Source of the DNA: Betaproteobacteria bacterium | GTDB lineage: Bacteria > Pseudomonadota > Gammaproteobacteria > Burkholderiales > Casimicrobiaceae | Direction of reading: 5' to 3' | Assembly (NCBI GenBank): GCA_013298145.1 | Contig: JAAFJO010000002.1 | Location: forward strand, 744,001 to 808,000 | DNA length: 64,000 nt | Shown here: one piece after another, positions 9,322 through 17,937 of the stretch | Numbering within the stretch: the stretch's first letter is position 1 | How the letters are laid out: each line of letters opens with the position of its first letter | Notes under the pieces: model-generated | Told to the model about the DNA's origin: nothing | Database searches by the model: none | Seen by the model: only the letters and a program-made list of their open reading frames with translations | Translations under genes and position numbers: made by a program

Positions 9322-12075
9322 ATGAGCGATTTCGCACACTCGACCCCGATGCAGCCTCCGCCGCTTCCACCACTTGCTCCGCCGCCGGTCGCCGCAACGC
9401 CCGCAGGACAGCGCGTGCAAAGCTGGGGTAATCGCGTCTGGCGCGCATTCGGTACCACGCCTTGGTGGCGCCTGGTGGCGGGCGGAATGATTGTGATTCT
9501 GGGCACCTGTTTGCTTGCGGTTCCGTTCGACTCGATTCGCATCGCCAAAAAAATTCATTCACAAGCGGCCAAGGATGCGCTGCGTAACTCGATGCAGCTC
9601 GAAGTGCTGGAGCGCGCGCGCGGCGGCTTGGTGATTGCGCGTAGTCTTGCCGTTGGCGATGTGCAAGTCGCTGAAATTGACAGCGCGATTTCTGAGATTG
9701 AGCGCGAACTTGCTAAACCGATCGCGCGTGAGCGCTTCGAAGGCACGCTCGGTGAACTCACAAAAAAAATCGAAGCGCAACGAGCGAAACGTGATGAAGC
9801 GCTGCGCCGCCTGAACGAAACGGCGAGCAAACTCGCGCAGAGCACGGCATCGTTTCGCCCGGAGTTAACCGTCAAGATCACTGAGATCAGCGAAGAGATT
9901 GAGTCGCTCAACGAAGCAATCGCAGCGCTAGAAGAGCAGCGCACTGAGGAAGCCGGGGAACGCGCTGCCGCAGAGAGCGAACGCGCCAGATTACAGGCTG
10001 AGCGTGCACAACTGGAAAAGAAAAAGTCACTGATCGAAACTGAACGGAGTCGCAACGCGTCGAAATCAGCAGAGCGTGCCGCGCCAAACCCTCCGTCGCC
10101 TACTAATCAGCTCGCGCCGCTACCCAAGGCGCCGCCGGTTGCGCCGCCAGCCCTAGCGCCATACAAAGCAACGGATTCAGACGCTGCGTCGAGCTCAAGT
10201 CGCGTGCAAAACGCCCTGACTGGGCAAGTCGATGTGGCGGGCCTTTCGCCAACCATTACGGTGACGACAGACGACGGTAATACACGCAAGATTGACATCG
10301 ACGTTTTTGGAAAGAAAGTCGCGGTGATTGAAAGCGGAACTGTCGTTCGCACGACGCCTGCTGCGATTGGCTTCCAGCCGGACGAGCCCAGCGCTCAGAC
10401 CATTCGAGACACCGTGAGTCGGGACGTGCGCAAGTTCATCATTGCAGCGACGCTCGCCGTGGTGCTCACCGCGCTGTTCCTATTCATGCTGATCGCGCGG
10501 TCGTTCGCGGGGCGCGCGGCGCGCGGTGAGCAGCGCGCCGTCATCGCTGAATCGCGTGAACGCACGGAGAGCCACGCGCGGCAATTGGCAGAAGCGCGCT
10601 TAACGTTGATGCGCGCTCAAGTCGAGCCGCACTTCCTGTTCAACACGCTCGCTCACGTGCAGGCGCTACAGGAGATTGATCCACCGCAAGCGAGCACGAT
10701 GCTTGATCGGTTGATCGGATACCTGCGTGCGGCCATGCCCTCGATGCGGGAGACGAAATCAACGCTTGGCCGCGAAGTGGATGTCGTGCGCGCCTATCTT
10801 GATTTGCTCAAGATTCGTATGGGCGATCGATTGAAGTATCTGATCAACGTGCCGTCCGATCTCAACGAAGTAGCACTGCCACCGACAATGATCGCGACGC
10901 TCGTTGAAAACGCCATCAAACACGGACTCGAGCCGAAGAAAGAGGGTGGCACGATTGCGGTACAAGTGCGCAAACTCGAAGCAAGCGGCAATCATCCCGA
11001 GCGTATGGAAGTGATGGTGGCGGACGATGGCCTGGGCTTCGGCGCTGCCGATACCGGCGGCACGGGTGTCGGTCTCGCAAACACACGTGAGCGCCTGAAA
11101 ATGCTTTACGGATCACACGCGGAACTCGTCGTCGAACCCAACGCACCGACAGGCGTGCGAGCGCTGATTCGCGTGCCGCTCCACATGTCGGATTCCGTCG
11201 ATATGATGGACGAGGAGGACTTCGCGGAAGCGGCTGAAGGAGACGTGTCACCGTTTTCGATTCAAGTGACCACGCTGCTCGCCGTGTGTGTCGGCTGGCT
11301 CGGCGTGCATCGCTTCTATGTGGGGTGCCACCGCAGTGCGGTTGCGCAGGCGGCGCTTGGGTTGCTCTCAATCATCAGCGGCGGATTACCGATTTTTCTC
11401 GGCCCGCTCGCGGTGTGGGTGATTCTTGATGTGGTGTGGATCGCAACGCGCGAGTTCCGCGACGGTAAGAAGCGGAGAATAGTGCGCCTTCGCACCACAG
11501 ATACGCCATCCGATTCCTCGACCAGTGGGCAGTTGGGAACATCCAGCGCTCATGTTTCACCATTCACGCTCAAAGTCACTGCCGGACTCGCGGTATTTCT
11601 AGGCGTGCTGGGTGTGCATCGCTTTTACGTCGGTCGGTTCCGGACGGGCGCGATGCAGGCCGCATTGCTCTTGCTTTCAATTGTGTCGGGTGGTCTGCCC
11701 ATATTTTTGTTGCCACTCATCATGTGGGTTGTACTCGATATTGCTTGGATCTTGAGTCGCGACTTCAGAGATTCGAAAGGGCGACGCATTATGCGCCGCG
11801 ACACGGATGATCGAGGCAAGTACAGCGCAACCCAAGCCGCAAATCGTCGCGCAGATCCAACGGTCTCCAAGGCATCGCGCGGTATCGCACTTCTACTCGC
11901 CGTCGTACTCGGAATTTTTGGCGCGCATCGCTTCTATGTGGGGCGGGTAGGCACCGGACTTGCCATGCTGTTTACACTCGGTGGCTTAGGCATTTGGTGG
12001 ATTGTGGATATCGTAATGGTCGCGACAGGACAACTTAAAGACATGGATGGAAAGTGGGTGAGCGAATGGGAATGA
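9322..12075 (+). CDS. LytS/YehU-type sensor histidine kinase with three C-terminal TM2 domains
   Basis: A 917-residue membrane kinase. Order: Pro-rich cytosolic start; TM helix about 50-68; long charged coiled coil about 125-255; Ala/Pro linker; TM helix about 372-396; His_kinase domain with phospho-acceptor VEPHFLFNTL near residue 436; HATPase with ENAIKHG, ADDGLGF and GGTGVGLANTRERL; then three TM2 modules near 645, 747 and 850. Each TM2 module carries the G-(V/A)-HRFYVG signature followed by a second hydrophobic helix. TM2 modules normally occur as small stand-alone proteins, so the triple fusion is unusual. The stop overlaps the LytTR regulator start (ATGA), making a two-component pair. 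The stimulus is unknown; the coiled coil should lie between the two N-terminal helices, outside the cytosol. Confidence 0.85.
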   Translation: MSDFAHSTPMQPPPLPPLAPPPVAATPAGQRVQSWGNRVWRAFGTTPWWRLVAGGMIVILGTCLLAVPFDSIRIAKKIHSQAAKDALRNSMQLEVLERARGGLVIARSLAVGDVQVAEIDSAISEIERELAKPIARERFEGTLGELTKKIEAQRAKRDEALRRLNETASKLAQSTASFRPELTVKITEISEEIESLNEAIAALEEQRTEEAGERAAAESERARLQAERAQLEKKKSLIETERSRNASKSAERAAPNPPSPTNQLAPLPKAPPVAPPALAPYKATDSDAASSSSRVQNALTGQVDVAGLSPTITVTTDDGNTRKIDIDVFGKKVAVIESGTVVRTTPAAIGFQPDEPSAQTIRDTVSRDVRKFIIAATLAVVLTALFLFMLIARSFAGRAARGEQRAVIAESRERTESHARQLAEARLTLMRAQVEPHFLFNTLAHVQALQEIDPPQASTMLDRLIGYLRAAMPSMRETKSTLGREVDVVRAYLDLLKIRMGDRLKYLINVPSDLNEVALPPTMIATLVENAIKHGLEPKKEGGTIAVQVRKLEASGNHPERMEVMVADDGLGFGAADTGGTGVGLANTRERLKMLYGSHAELVVEPNAPTGVRALIRVPLHMSDSVDMMDEEDFAEAAEGDVSPFSIQVTTLLAVCVGWLGVHRFYVGCHRSAVAQAALGLLSIISGGLPIFLGPLAVWVILDVVWIATREFRDGKKRRIVRLRTTDTPSDSSTSGQLGTSSAHVSPFTLKVTAGLAVFLGVLGVHRFYVGRFRTGAMQAALLLLSIVSGGLPIFLLPLIMWVVLDIAWILSRDFRDSKGRRIMRRDTDDRGKYSATQAANRRADPTVSKASRGIALLLAVVLGIFGAHRFYVGRVGTGLAMLFTLGGLGIWWIVDIVMVATGQLKDMDGKWVSEWE

Positions 12076-12872
12076 CATTAACCGCGGTACTGGCAGAAGA
12101 CGAATCGTTGCTTCGACAGTTCCTCAAGAAAAAACTCGAAAAGCTCTGGCCTGAACTACAAGTGGTGGGTGAAGCCGAAGATGGGCGATCTGCCGCGAAC
12201 CTGATCGCCGCAGTGAAGCCAAGCGTATGTTTTCTCGATATCCGCATGCCCGAGATGACAGGTTTAGAGGTTGCCAGCGCCATTGCTGAAACGAGCCCGG
12301 CTACCCACATCGTATTTGTAACGGCTTATCACGAGTATGCGGTTGCCGCTTTCGAGCGCGGCGCAGTCGACTATTTGCTCAAGCCTTTACAAGAGGATCG
12401 GCTCATCACCACTATCGAGCGACTCAAAGAACATATCGAGACCGATGATCGAGATGCTCCCACGTTGCCCGACAACATGGCGCAGCTAATCTCCCAGCTC
12501 AAGCGTGAAATGCGCGGCGCATCGGGCGGTACCGCCACCGTGGCCGAGCCGCTGCGATGGATCAAAGCATCGCTGGGCTCTACGCTGAAGCTCATCGATA
12601 TCAAAGACGTGCTCTTCTTCAACTCAGATGAGAAATACACCCGCGTGGTGACGGCTACGGAAGAAGCACTCATTCGAAAGCCATTGCGCGAATTGCTCGA
12701 CGAGGTTGACATGAATCAGTTTTGGCAAATTCATCGCGGCACAATCGTGAACGTGAGCGCGATTGCTGGTGTGACCCGTGATTTTCGGGGCGACGCAACG
12801 GTGAAAGTGAAAGGCCACAGCGAGCAGCTGAAGGTGTCTCGTCCGTTCTCCCACTTGTTTAAACAGATGTAG
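12072..12872 (+). CDS. LytTR-family response regulator
   Basis: A 266-residue regulator with an N-terminal receiver (AEDE acidic pocket; phospho-acceptor Asp in CFLDIRMPEMTG; YLLKPL lysine) and a C-terminal LytTR DNA-binding domain (DIKDVLFFNSDEKYTRV to QIHRGTIVNV). I chose the ATG at 12072, which overlaps the kinase stop; ATG 12066 and GTG 12054 are alternatives. It should be phosphorylated by the upstream kinase. Its targets are unknown; the secreted repeat protein downstream is one candidate by position only. Confidence 0.88.
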   Translation: MTLTAVLAEDESLLRQFLKKKLEKLWPELQVVGEAEDGRSAANLIAAVKPSVCFLDIRMPEMTGLEVASAIAETSPATHIVFVTAYHEYAVAAFERGAVDYLLKPLQEDRLITTIERLKEHIETDDRDAPTLPDNMAQLISQLKREMRGASGGTATVAEPLRWIKASLGSTLKLIDIKDVLFFNSDEKYTRVVTATEEALIRKPLRELLDEVDMNQFWQIHRGTIVNVSAIAGVTRDFRGDATVKVKGHSEQLKVSRPFSHLFKQM

Positions 12873-12877
12873 CGATT

Positions 12878-12932
12878 GGCTCAGCAGGCTTGAGCCTCAG
12901 CGCTAAGAGATTCGCGCCGCAGTGGCGCTGAG
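12878..12932 (+). terminator. Two overlapping hairpins after the two-component genes
   Basis: GGCTCA (12878-12883) pairs with TGAGCC (12891-12896), and CTCAGCGC (12896-12903) pairs with GCGCTGAG (12925-12932). There is no U-tract, so termination is only a possibility. Confidence 0.3.
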
Positions 12933-13001
12933 CATTCGTGAATTTGCACTACCCTCAACGCTTCCTATAAAGCTCGCGGGCGCTCGCGTCCGGTTGAGAG
13001 A

Positions 13002-14267
13002 ATGACGAACAATATCCAATCTACTTGGCGACGCACCTCCTCGTTGCTCGCCGTCATCGCTGCCTTCATTTTTCAGGTAATACCCAGTTCAGCAGCTGCG
13101 GCATGCATGTTTCGTGTGAATGGCTGGAACGCGACTGACGAGGGCGTCTTGCTCGCACGCTACGCGCGTGGCGTGACCGGCCCCGCGCTAGTCGCCAACA
13201 CGCTGTATGCCGGGCGCGATCCTGTTGCAGTTAGGGCAGCGTTTGAGTCAGTTCGGCTCACATTCGATATGAATGGCGACGGTGCAGTGGATGCAACTGA
13301 CGCGCTGATCGTGCTTCGCCATGTGAGCGGTCATCGCGGTAACTCGCTTGTCGCGGGCCTTTCGCTGGGTGGCGGAGGTCGAAATACGCTGTCTGCAGTT
13401 GAAGCTTTTATCGATAGCGGCTGTGTCGCTCCAATTGCTACGCGCGCGCCGATCTACGAATTGGGCGCCAACACCCCCGATCGCACAAGCTTTCTTTCTC
13501 AAACCAATCAACAGGGCGCGCGTGCATTTGTGTATCTGAGCCCCATCTTCGTTGGCGTACAGCAGGCAAATCTATACGCCAACGATACGCCAGGCGTATA
13601 CACGTACCGAAGCGTTGATGCGCCTACCGATCTCGCTAGCTTCACCGGTCTCCTCAATGCGCAAGGCGCCGAGCGTTATCGCTTCGGCGGCGTACTGGTA
13701 AGCGGCGCGTACTTCGTGCGCGACGAAAACAGTAATCGAAGTTTTCAGTACCGAGTGTTGGCGGGCCCAAGCACGGGCGCAGCATTCCTCACGCAAGCTA
13801 ATGCCCAAGGTGCAGAGGGCTATTACTTTGTGCTTCCCTACGCATTTGGGCTTTCGACTTATCTCATCTACGCGAAAGAAACCGGTGACGCGACCTACAG
13901 CTACGCGCTTCAGAGCGCGACCGATCAAAACGTGCCTGCTACAGACTTCGTTACACAGGCGAACGCGCAAGGTGCGAGTGGTTTCAAGTTTCGAACGTCG
14001 TATCAGTTTGGTGACGGCGCGAGAAACATTTACGTGAAAGACACATCGCAAGCGGCGACTTACACATGGAAGCTTAACGCCGATGTCTCGACGCTGACCG
14101 AGCTCGTTGATCAAGCCAATGCCGAGGGGGCGCTGGGTAATGTGTACCTAGGTGCTCGAGTGTTTTTCCCGAGCGGGTTTGCGGGCCCGCCTGACACACG
14201 AATCGTCTACTTCAAGCCAACGAATTGCACCGGTAGTGTGATGTGTTCACCGAGTGGCGCGTTCTAA
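13002..14267 (+). CDS. Secreted protein: dockerin-like segment plus ~five degenerate repeats
   Basis: A 421-residue protein with an N-terminal signal peptide (basic start, hydrophobic core, cleavage near SSAAAAC). Residues about 40-145 include FDMNGDGAVDATDALIVLRH, which resembles a dockerin/EF-hand calcium loop. The rest is at least five repeats of about 60 residues, each starting with a form of QANAQGA (QTNQQGA, LLNAQGA, QANAQGA twice, QANAEGA), then an aromatic-rich strand and a YxxD..YTY-like close. I do not recognise a named family. The repeats suggest an extracellular or surface beta-rich protein. A paired cysteine (NCTGSVMC) lies at the C-terminus. Confidence 0.6.
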   Translation: MTNNIQSTWRRTSSLLAVIAAFIFQVIPSSAAAACMFRVNGWNATDEGVLLARYARGVTGPALVANTLYAGRDPVAVRAAFESVRLTFDMNGDGAVDATDALIVLRHVSGHRGNSLVAGLSLGGGGRNTLSAVEAFIDSGCVAPIATRAPIYELGANTPDRTSFLSQTNQQGARAFVYLSPIFVGVQQANLYANDTPGVYTYRSVDAPTDLASFTGLLNAQGAERYRFGGVLVSGAYFVRDENSNRSFQYRVLAGPSTGAAFLTQANAQGAEGYYFVLPYAFGLSTYLIYAKETGDATYSYALQSATDQNVPATDFVTQANAQGASGFKFRTSYQFGDGARNIYVKDTSQAATYTWKLNADVSTLTELVDQANAEGALGNVYLGARVFFPSGFAGPPDTRIVYFKPTNCTGSVMCSPSGAF

Positions 14268-14289
14268 CAGCGTCTAGCGTTTCACGAGG

Positions 14290-14362
14290 TTTAATTGGGG
14301 GCTAAGCCGCGAATAGCGTCAATAGGGACTTAGCAGCTTTTATGGAGCTAGCCCCAATTAAA
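14290..14362. repeat. Inverted pair of the dispersed AT-rich motif
   Basis: TTTAATTGGGGGCTA (14290-14304) and TAGCCCCAATTAAA (14349-14362) are inverted copies apart from one extra G, separated by 44 nt. The right arm continues to AAGG and is followed by AGCTAT about 15 nt later. The element lies between convergent genes. Confidence 0.6.
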
Positions 14363-14388
14363 TAAGGTTTAAGCAATATTAGCTATCA

Positions 14389-15366
14389 TTAGACCCATTT
14401 GATCCGTCTAAAAAATGCCCATAGACCGACGCTGCCCACAAGCATCAAGCCGAGCGCGAATGGATAGCCAAACACCCACTTGAGCTCTGGCATCCGTTCG
14501 AAATTCATTCCGTAAATCGCGCCGACAATGGTGGGTACCATTAGGATCGCCCCCCAGCTTGCAAGGCGTTTTGTGACTTCTGATTCACTGAGCGTGATGA
14601 GCGAGAGATTTGTTTGCGCTGCAGAGTTCTCGAGCTCGCGCAGGTTATCTAACGCGTCGTCCATCCGGATCACGTGATCGAGCACGTCTCGGAAGTAGGG
14701 GCGTAGGGTGTCGCTCACCATCGGATGTTTGTGCGTTACCAGTCGAGTACATACATCCACTAACGGCGTGACTGCTCGACGTAAGCAGATCGTATTGCGC
14801 TTCAGATCATAGATTCGCTCAGCTGCGGCGCGGCGATCGGTGGTCATGGCAAAGATGGTTTCTTCAACATCATCCAGGCGATCTTCAAGGTTTTCGAGCA
14901 GCGGGAAGAGGCGATCCACCACCTCATCAATCAGCGCGTGTAGAGCGGTTGCGCTGCCGAGCCCCATAAACTCGGGCTCTTTTTCAAGCGCGGCACGTGC
15001 ACGCTTGAAATCCATTTGCGCGCGGTGGCGAACCGTGAGTACAAATCGGTCTGACGCGTAGATATGCAATTCGCCATCCACGAACTCTTCGCCCGCCTGC
15101 TCGACAGTGTGCAACACAAGAAAAAGTGTGTTCCCGTACTCTTCAAGCTTCGCGCGCTGCGAGCCGCGGTTTGTGTCTTCAATGGCGAGCTCATGTAGCG
15201 CGAACTCCTCCTGCATCTTGGCAAGCGTTTCGGCATCGGGTTCGAAAAGCGCTACCCAGACGAACGCGCCGGGCGGCGGGTTGCTGTCGAGAAAATCGCT
15301 GATCTGTTCGATTTCAATAGGCTTCTGGCGAACCCCATTGACGTAGGTGGCGCAGTCGATGAGCAT
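14389..15366 (-). CDS. corA: CorA-type magnesium/cobalt transporter
   Basis: A 325-residue CorA-family channel for Mg2+ (and Co2+/Ni2+). A long cytosolic N-terminal domain with coiled-coil helices precedes two C-terminal TM segments. The selectivity signature YGMNFERMPEL (GMN motif) sits in the loop between TM1 and TM2, and the C-terminus is a short basic FFRRIKWV, as usual. The gene is divergent from the histidine phosphatase with only ~37 bp between starts. Confidence 0.92.
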   Translation of the reverse strand: MLIDCATYVNGVRQKPIEIEQISDFLDSNPPPGAFVWVALFEPDAETLAKMQEEFALHELAIEDTNRGSQRAKLEEYGNTLFLVLHTVEQAGEEFVDGELHIYASDRFVLTVRHRAQMDFKRARAALEKEPEFMGLGSATALHALIDEVVDRLFPLLENLEDRLDDVEETIFAMTTDRRAAAERIYDLKRNTICLRRAVTPLVDVCTRLVTHKHPMVSDTLRPYFRDVLDHVIRMDDALDNLRELENSAAQTNLSLITLSESEVTKRLASWGAILMVPTIVGAIYGMNFERMPELKWVFGYPFALGLMLVGSVGLWAFFRRIKWV

Positions 15367-15403
15367 GTCAAAGATCGACTCTGTGGTTGGATGGGTTGGA
15401 ATT

Positions 15404-15964
15404 ATGCGACTTCAATTCTGGTCGGCCTTGCTCGCTTCTGTGTTCCTATGTGCAAATACGCATGCGATAACGCAGACTCAATTGTTCGATGCGCTTCGCG
15501 GCGGCGGTCACGTGTTGCTGCTGCGCCACTCACAAACGGACCCTGGAATCGGTGATCCCGCCCACTTCAAGCTTGGCGATTGCGCGACGCAGCGTAATCT
15601 GTCTGCCGAAGGGCGTGCGCAGTCAAAGCGGATTGCCGATGCGCTCGCAACACACACGGTGCGCTTTACCCGAGTGCTCAGCAGTCAGTGGTGTCGATGC
15701 CGCGACACAGCAAGCGCGTTTACATCCCAGGTTGAAGACTTTCCCGCACTGAATTCGTTTTTTGAAGACCGAGCGACCGAGCCGCGTCAAACGCGTGAGG
15801 TACGCACGCGGCTGCAGCGAATGCCCGCCAATGAAGCGTGGCTCTTGGTCACCCATCAAGTCAACATCAGCGCGCTCACGGGCGTTACGCCTGCGATGGG
15901 GGAGGGTGTGGTGGTGAAAGTGACTGGTGGCCAGTGGCGAGTACTCGGTAATCTAAGGCTGTAG
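15404..15964 (+). CDS. Secreted histidine phosphatase family protein
   Basis: A 186-residue protein of the phosphoglycerate-mutase-like superfamily. A signal peptide (MRLQFWSALLASVFLCANTHA) directs export. The catalytic motif is LLRHSQTD (RH with S in place of the usual G) and the second histidine is in LVTHQVNISALTG. I chose the ATG at 15404 because it begins the signal peptide; an upstream in-frame ATG at 15347 would overlap corA. The substrate is unknown. An 8-bp perfect inverted repeat follows the gene. Confidence 0.75.
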   Translation: MRLQFWSALLASVFLCANTHAITQTQLFDALRGGGHVLLLRHSQTDPGIGDPAHFKLGDCATQRNLSAEGRAQSKRIADALATHTVRFTRVLSSQWCRCRDTASAFTSQVEDFPALNSFFEDRATEPRQTREVRTRLQRMPANEAWLLVTHQVNISALTGVTPAMGEGVVVKVTGGQWRVLGNLRL

Positions 15965-15976
15965 GCGACGCGTCGC

Positions 15977-16005
15977 CGCTGTACGGAGATGGGTTCTGTA
16001 CAGCG
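15977..16005 (+). terminator. Hairpin after the histidine phosphatase gene
   Basis: CGCTGTAC (15977-15984) pairs perfectly with GTACAGCG (15998-16005) across 13 nt. There is no U-tract. Confidence 0.3.
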
Positions 16006-16042
16006 ATGTGGCGCTTGTAAGCGGGCTGTTGCACAATAGGGC

Positions 16043-17875
16043 ATGGTCGAAGTTGTATCTCCCCCTCCGAAAATGTCCCCGAATGCGTCCGGCGATCTAA
16101 AGTCGAGCGCCAGCAGTACAGCAAGCGGTGATCGCGCGCTGACGTTGGATTTCATTTTGAAGGAGATGGAAACGAGCGGATTGGTTGATCCGGTCGCGCT
16201 GAACGATTTACGCAGCACCTCACGTTTCCGCAGCTATGATCATCCACTCGTATTGATTGCCGAACAGAAGTGGCGTAGCACCAAGCCGCCCGCACGCATT
16301 CTCACGCTTGAATACTTAACCGAGTGGCTTGCTACGCGACTTGACGTGCCGTACATGCATATCGATCCGCTCAAAGTGGATTTTTCTGCGGTGGGCTCGG
16401 TGATGAGCTCCAACTACGCGCAGCGCTATCGCATCTTGCCCGTGGCAGTTTCAAACGATACCGTGATGATTGCAACCAGTGAACCTTTCGTTCGCTCATG
16501 GGTGCCAGAAATTTCGAACCTCTTGCGGCGTCGCGTGGAATTGGTGCTCGCCAATCCGCTCGACGTAAAGCGCTACGTGGCCGAATTTTTCTCACTAGCG
16601 CAATCAGTGCGCCGCGCGCAGGAGAAAGCGGAAGACGATAAGAGCGCTGTGAGCTCGTTTGAACAGCTCGTTCAGATGGGTATCTCGGGGACGCCGGATG
16701 CCAATGATCGCCATATCGTCAGAATTGTGGATTGGCTCTGGCAGTACGCATTTGAACAACGTGCGAGCGATATTCACGTCGAGCCACGGCGCGATCAGGG
16801 GATTGTTCGCTTTCGTATCGATGGCGTGTTGCATCAGGCGTATCAAATTCCGCCCGCAGTGCTCATTGCGATGACAAGCCGTATCAAGCTGCTTGCGCGC
16901 ATGGAAATTGTTGAGAAGCGTCGGCCGCAGGATGGTCGTATCAAGACGAAATCGCCTGAAGGCACAGAAGTTGAGTTGCGTGTAGCAACAATGCCGACTG
17001 CATTCGGTGAAAAAATTGTCATGCGGATTTTCGACCCCGAAGTGTTGATGCGTGACTTCAGCGATTTAGGATTCAGCGACGACGATCTCTTTCGCTGGCA
17101 AAGCATGACATCGAAACCGCACGGCATCATTTTGGTGACTGGCCCGACCGGCTCAGGCAAGACGACCACGCTTTACTCCACGCTCAAATCGCTTGCGACA
17201 CCTGAAGTAAATGTATGTACGATCGAAGATCCGATTGAGATGGTGGAGCCCTCCTTCAATCAGATGCAGGTGCAATCCACGATCGGCGTGAACTTTGATT
17301 CAGGCGTTCGCACGCTCATGCGCCAAGATCCTGACATCATCATGGTCGGTGAAATTCGCGATTTGGCGACGGCGGAAATGGCAGTTCAAGCCGCGCTCAC
17401 CGGGCATCTGGTTCTCTCAACGCTTCACACCAACGATGCGCCCACGGCGATTACGCGCTTGATCGATCTAGGCGTGCCGCCGTATTTGGTGAACTCCACT
17501 GTGCTTGGTGTAATGGCGCAGCGTTTAGTGCGTACGCTTTGCCCGAAATGCAAAACCGACGCCGATGAAATTCCTGAGGATACGTGGCAAGCGCTCACCT
17601 TACCCTACCGCGCGACACGGCCTGCGAAAACGTATCGTAATGTCGGCTGTCTTGACTGTCGGATGACGGGCTACCGAGGCCGTGTTGGCCTGTACGAAGT
17701 GATGTTGTTTTCTGCTGAGCTGCGCAAACTTGTATTGGCTGGAAGCTCAATCGACGATCTTCGCGCGCAAGCATTTCGCGATGGTATGAAACCGCTTCGT
17801 GCGTCTGGCGCACACAAAATTGCCATGGGAACCACCACACTCGAAGAAGTAGAACGCGTGGCACCGCCGATGTAG
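16043..17875 (+). CDS. GspE/PilB-type secretion or pilus assembly ATPase (orphan)
   Basis: A 610-residue cytosolic ATPase of the type II secretion / type IV pilus family. An N-terminal region of about 210 residues (GSPII_E_N-like) precedes the motor core: DIHVEP, Walker A GPTGSGKT near residue 367, Asp box TIEDPIE, Walker B LMRQDPDIIMVGEIRD, His box HLVLSTLHTN. A C-terminal CPKC...CLDC zinc site leads into GYRGRVGLYEVM. All catalytic elements look intact. No prepilin, secretin or platform gene adjoins it, so the exact system (PilB-like or GspE-like) cannot be decided. Confidence 0.85.
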   Translation: MVEVVSPPPKMSPNASGDLKSSASSTASGDRALTLDFILKEMETSGLVDPVALNDLRSTSRFRSYDHPLVLIAEQKWRSTKPPARILTLEYLTEWLATRLDVPYMHIDPLKVDFSAVGSVMSSNYAQRYRILPVAVSNDTVMIATSEPFVRSWVPEISNLLRRRVELVLANPLDVKRYVAEFFSLAQSVRRAQEKAEDDKSAVSSFEQLVQMGISGTPDANDRHIVRIVDWLWQYAFEQRASDIHVEPRRDQGIVRFRIDGVLHQAYQIPPAVLIAMTSRIKLLARMEIVEKRRPQDGRIKTKSPEGTEVELRVATMPTAFGEKIVMRIFDPEVLMRDFSDLGFSDDDLFRWQSMTSKPHGIILVTGPTGSGKTTTLYSTLKSLATPEVNVCTIEDPIEMVEPSFNQMQVQSTIGVNFDSGVRTLMRQDPDIIMVGEIRDLATAEMAVQAALTGHLVLSTLHTNDAPTAITRLIDLGVPPYLVNSTVLGVMAQRLVRTLCPKCKTDADEIPEDTWQALTLPYRATRPAKTYRNVGCLDCRMTGYRGRVGLYEVMLFSAELRKLVLAGSSIDDLRAQAFRDGMKPLRASGAHKIAMGTTTLEEVERVAPPM

Positions 17876-17937
17876 CGGAGAGCGGCTCATCGTTTCCCTA
17901 AAATCGCGCAATCCAAAAATAAATAAGGAGCGCGCAC

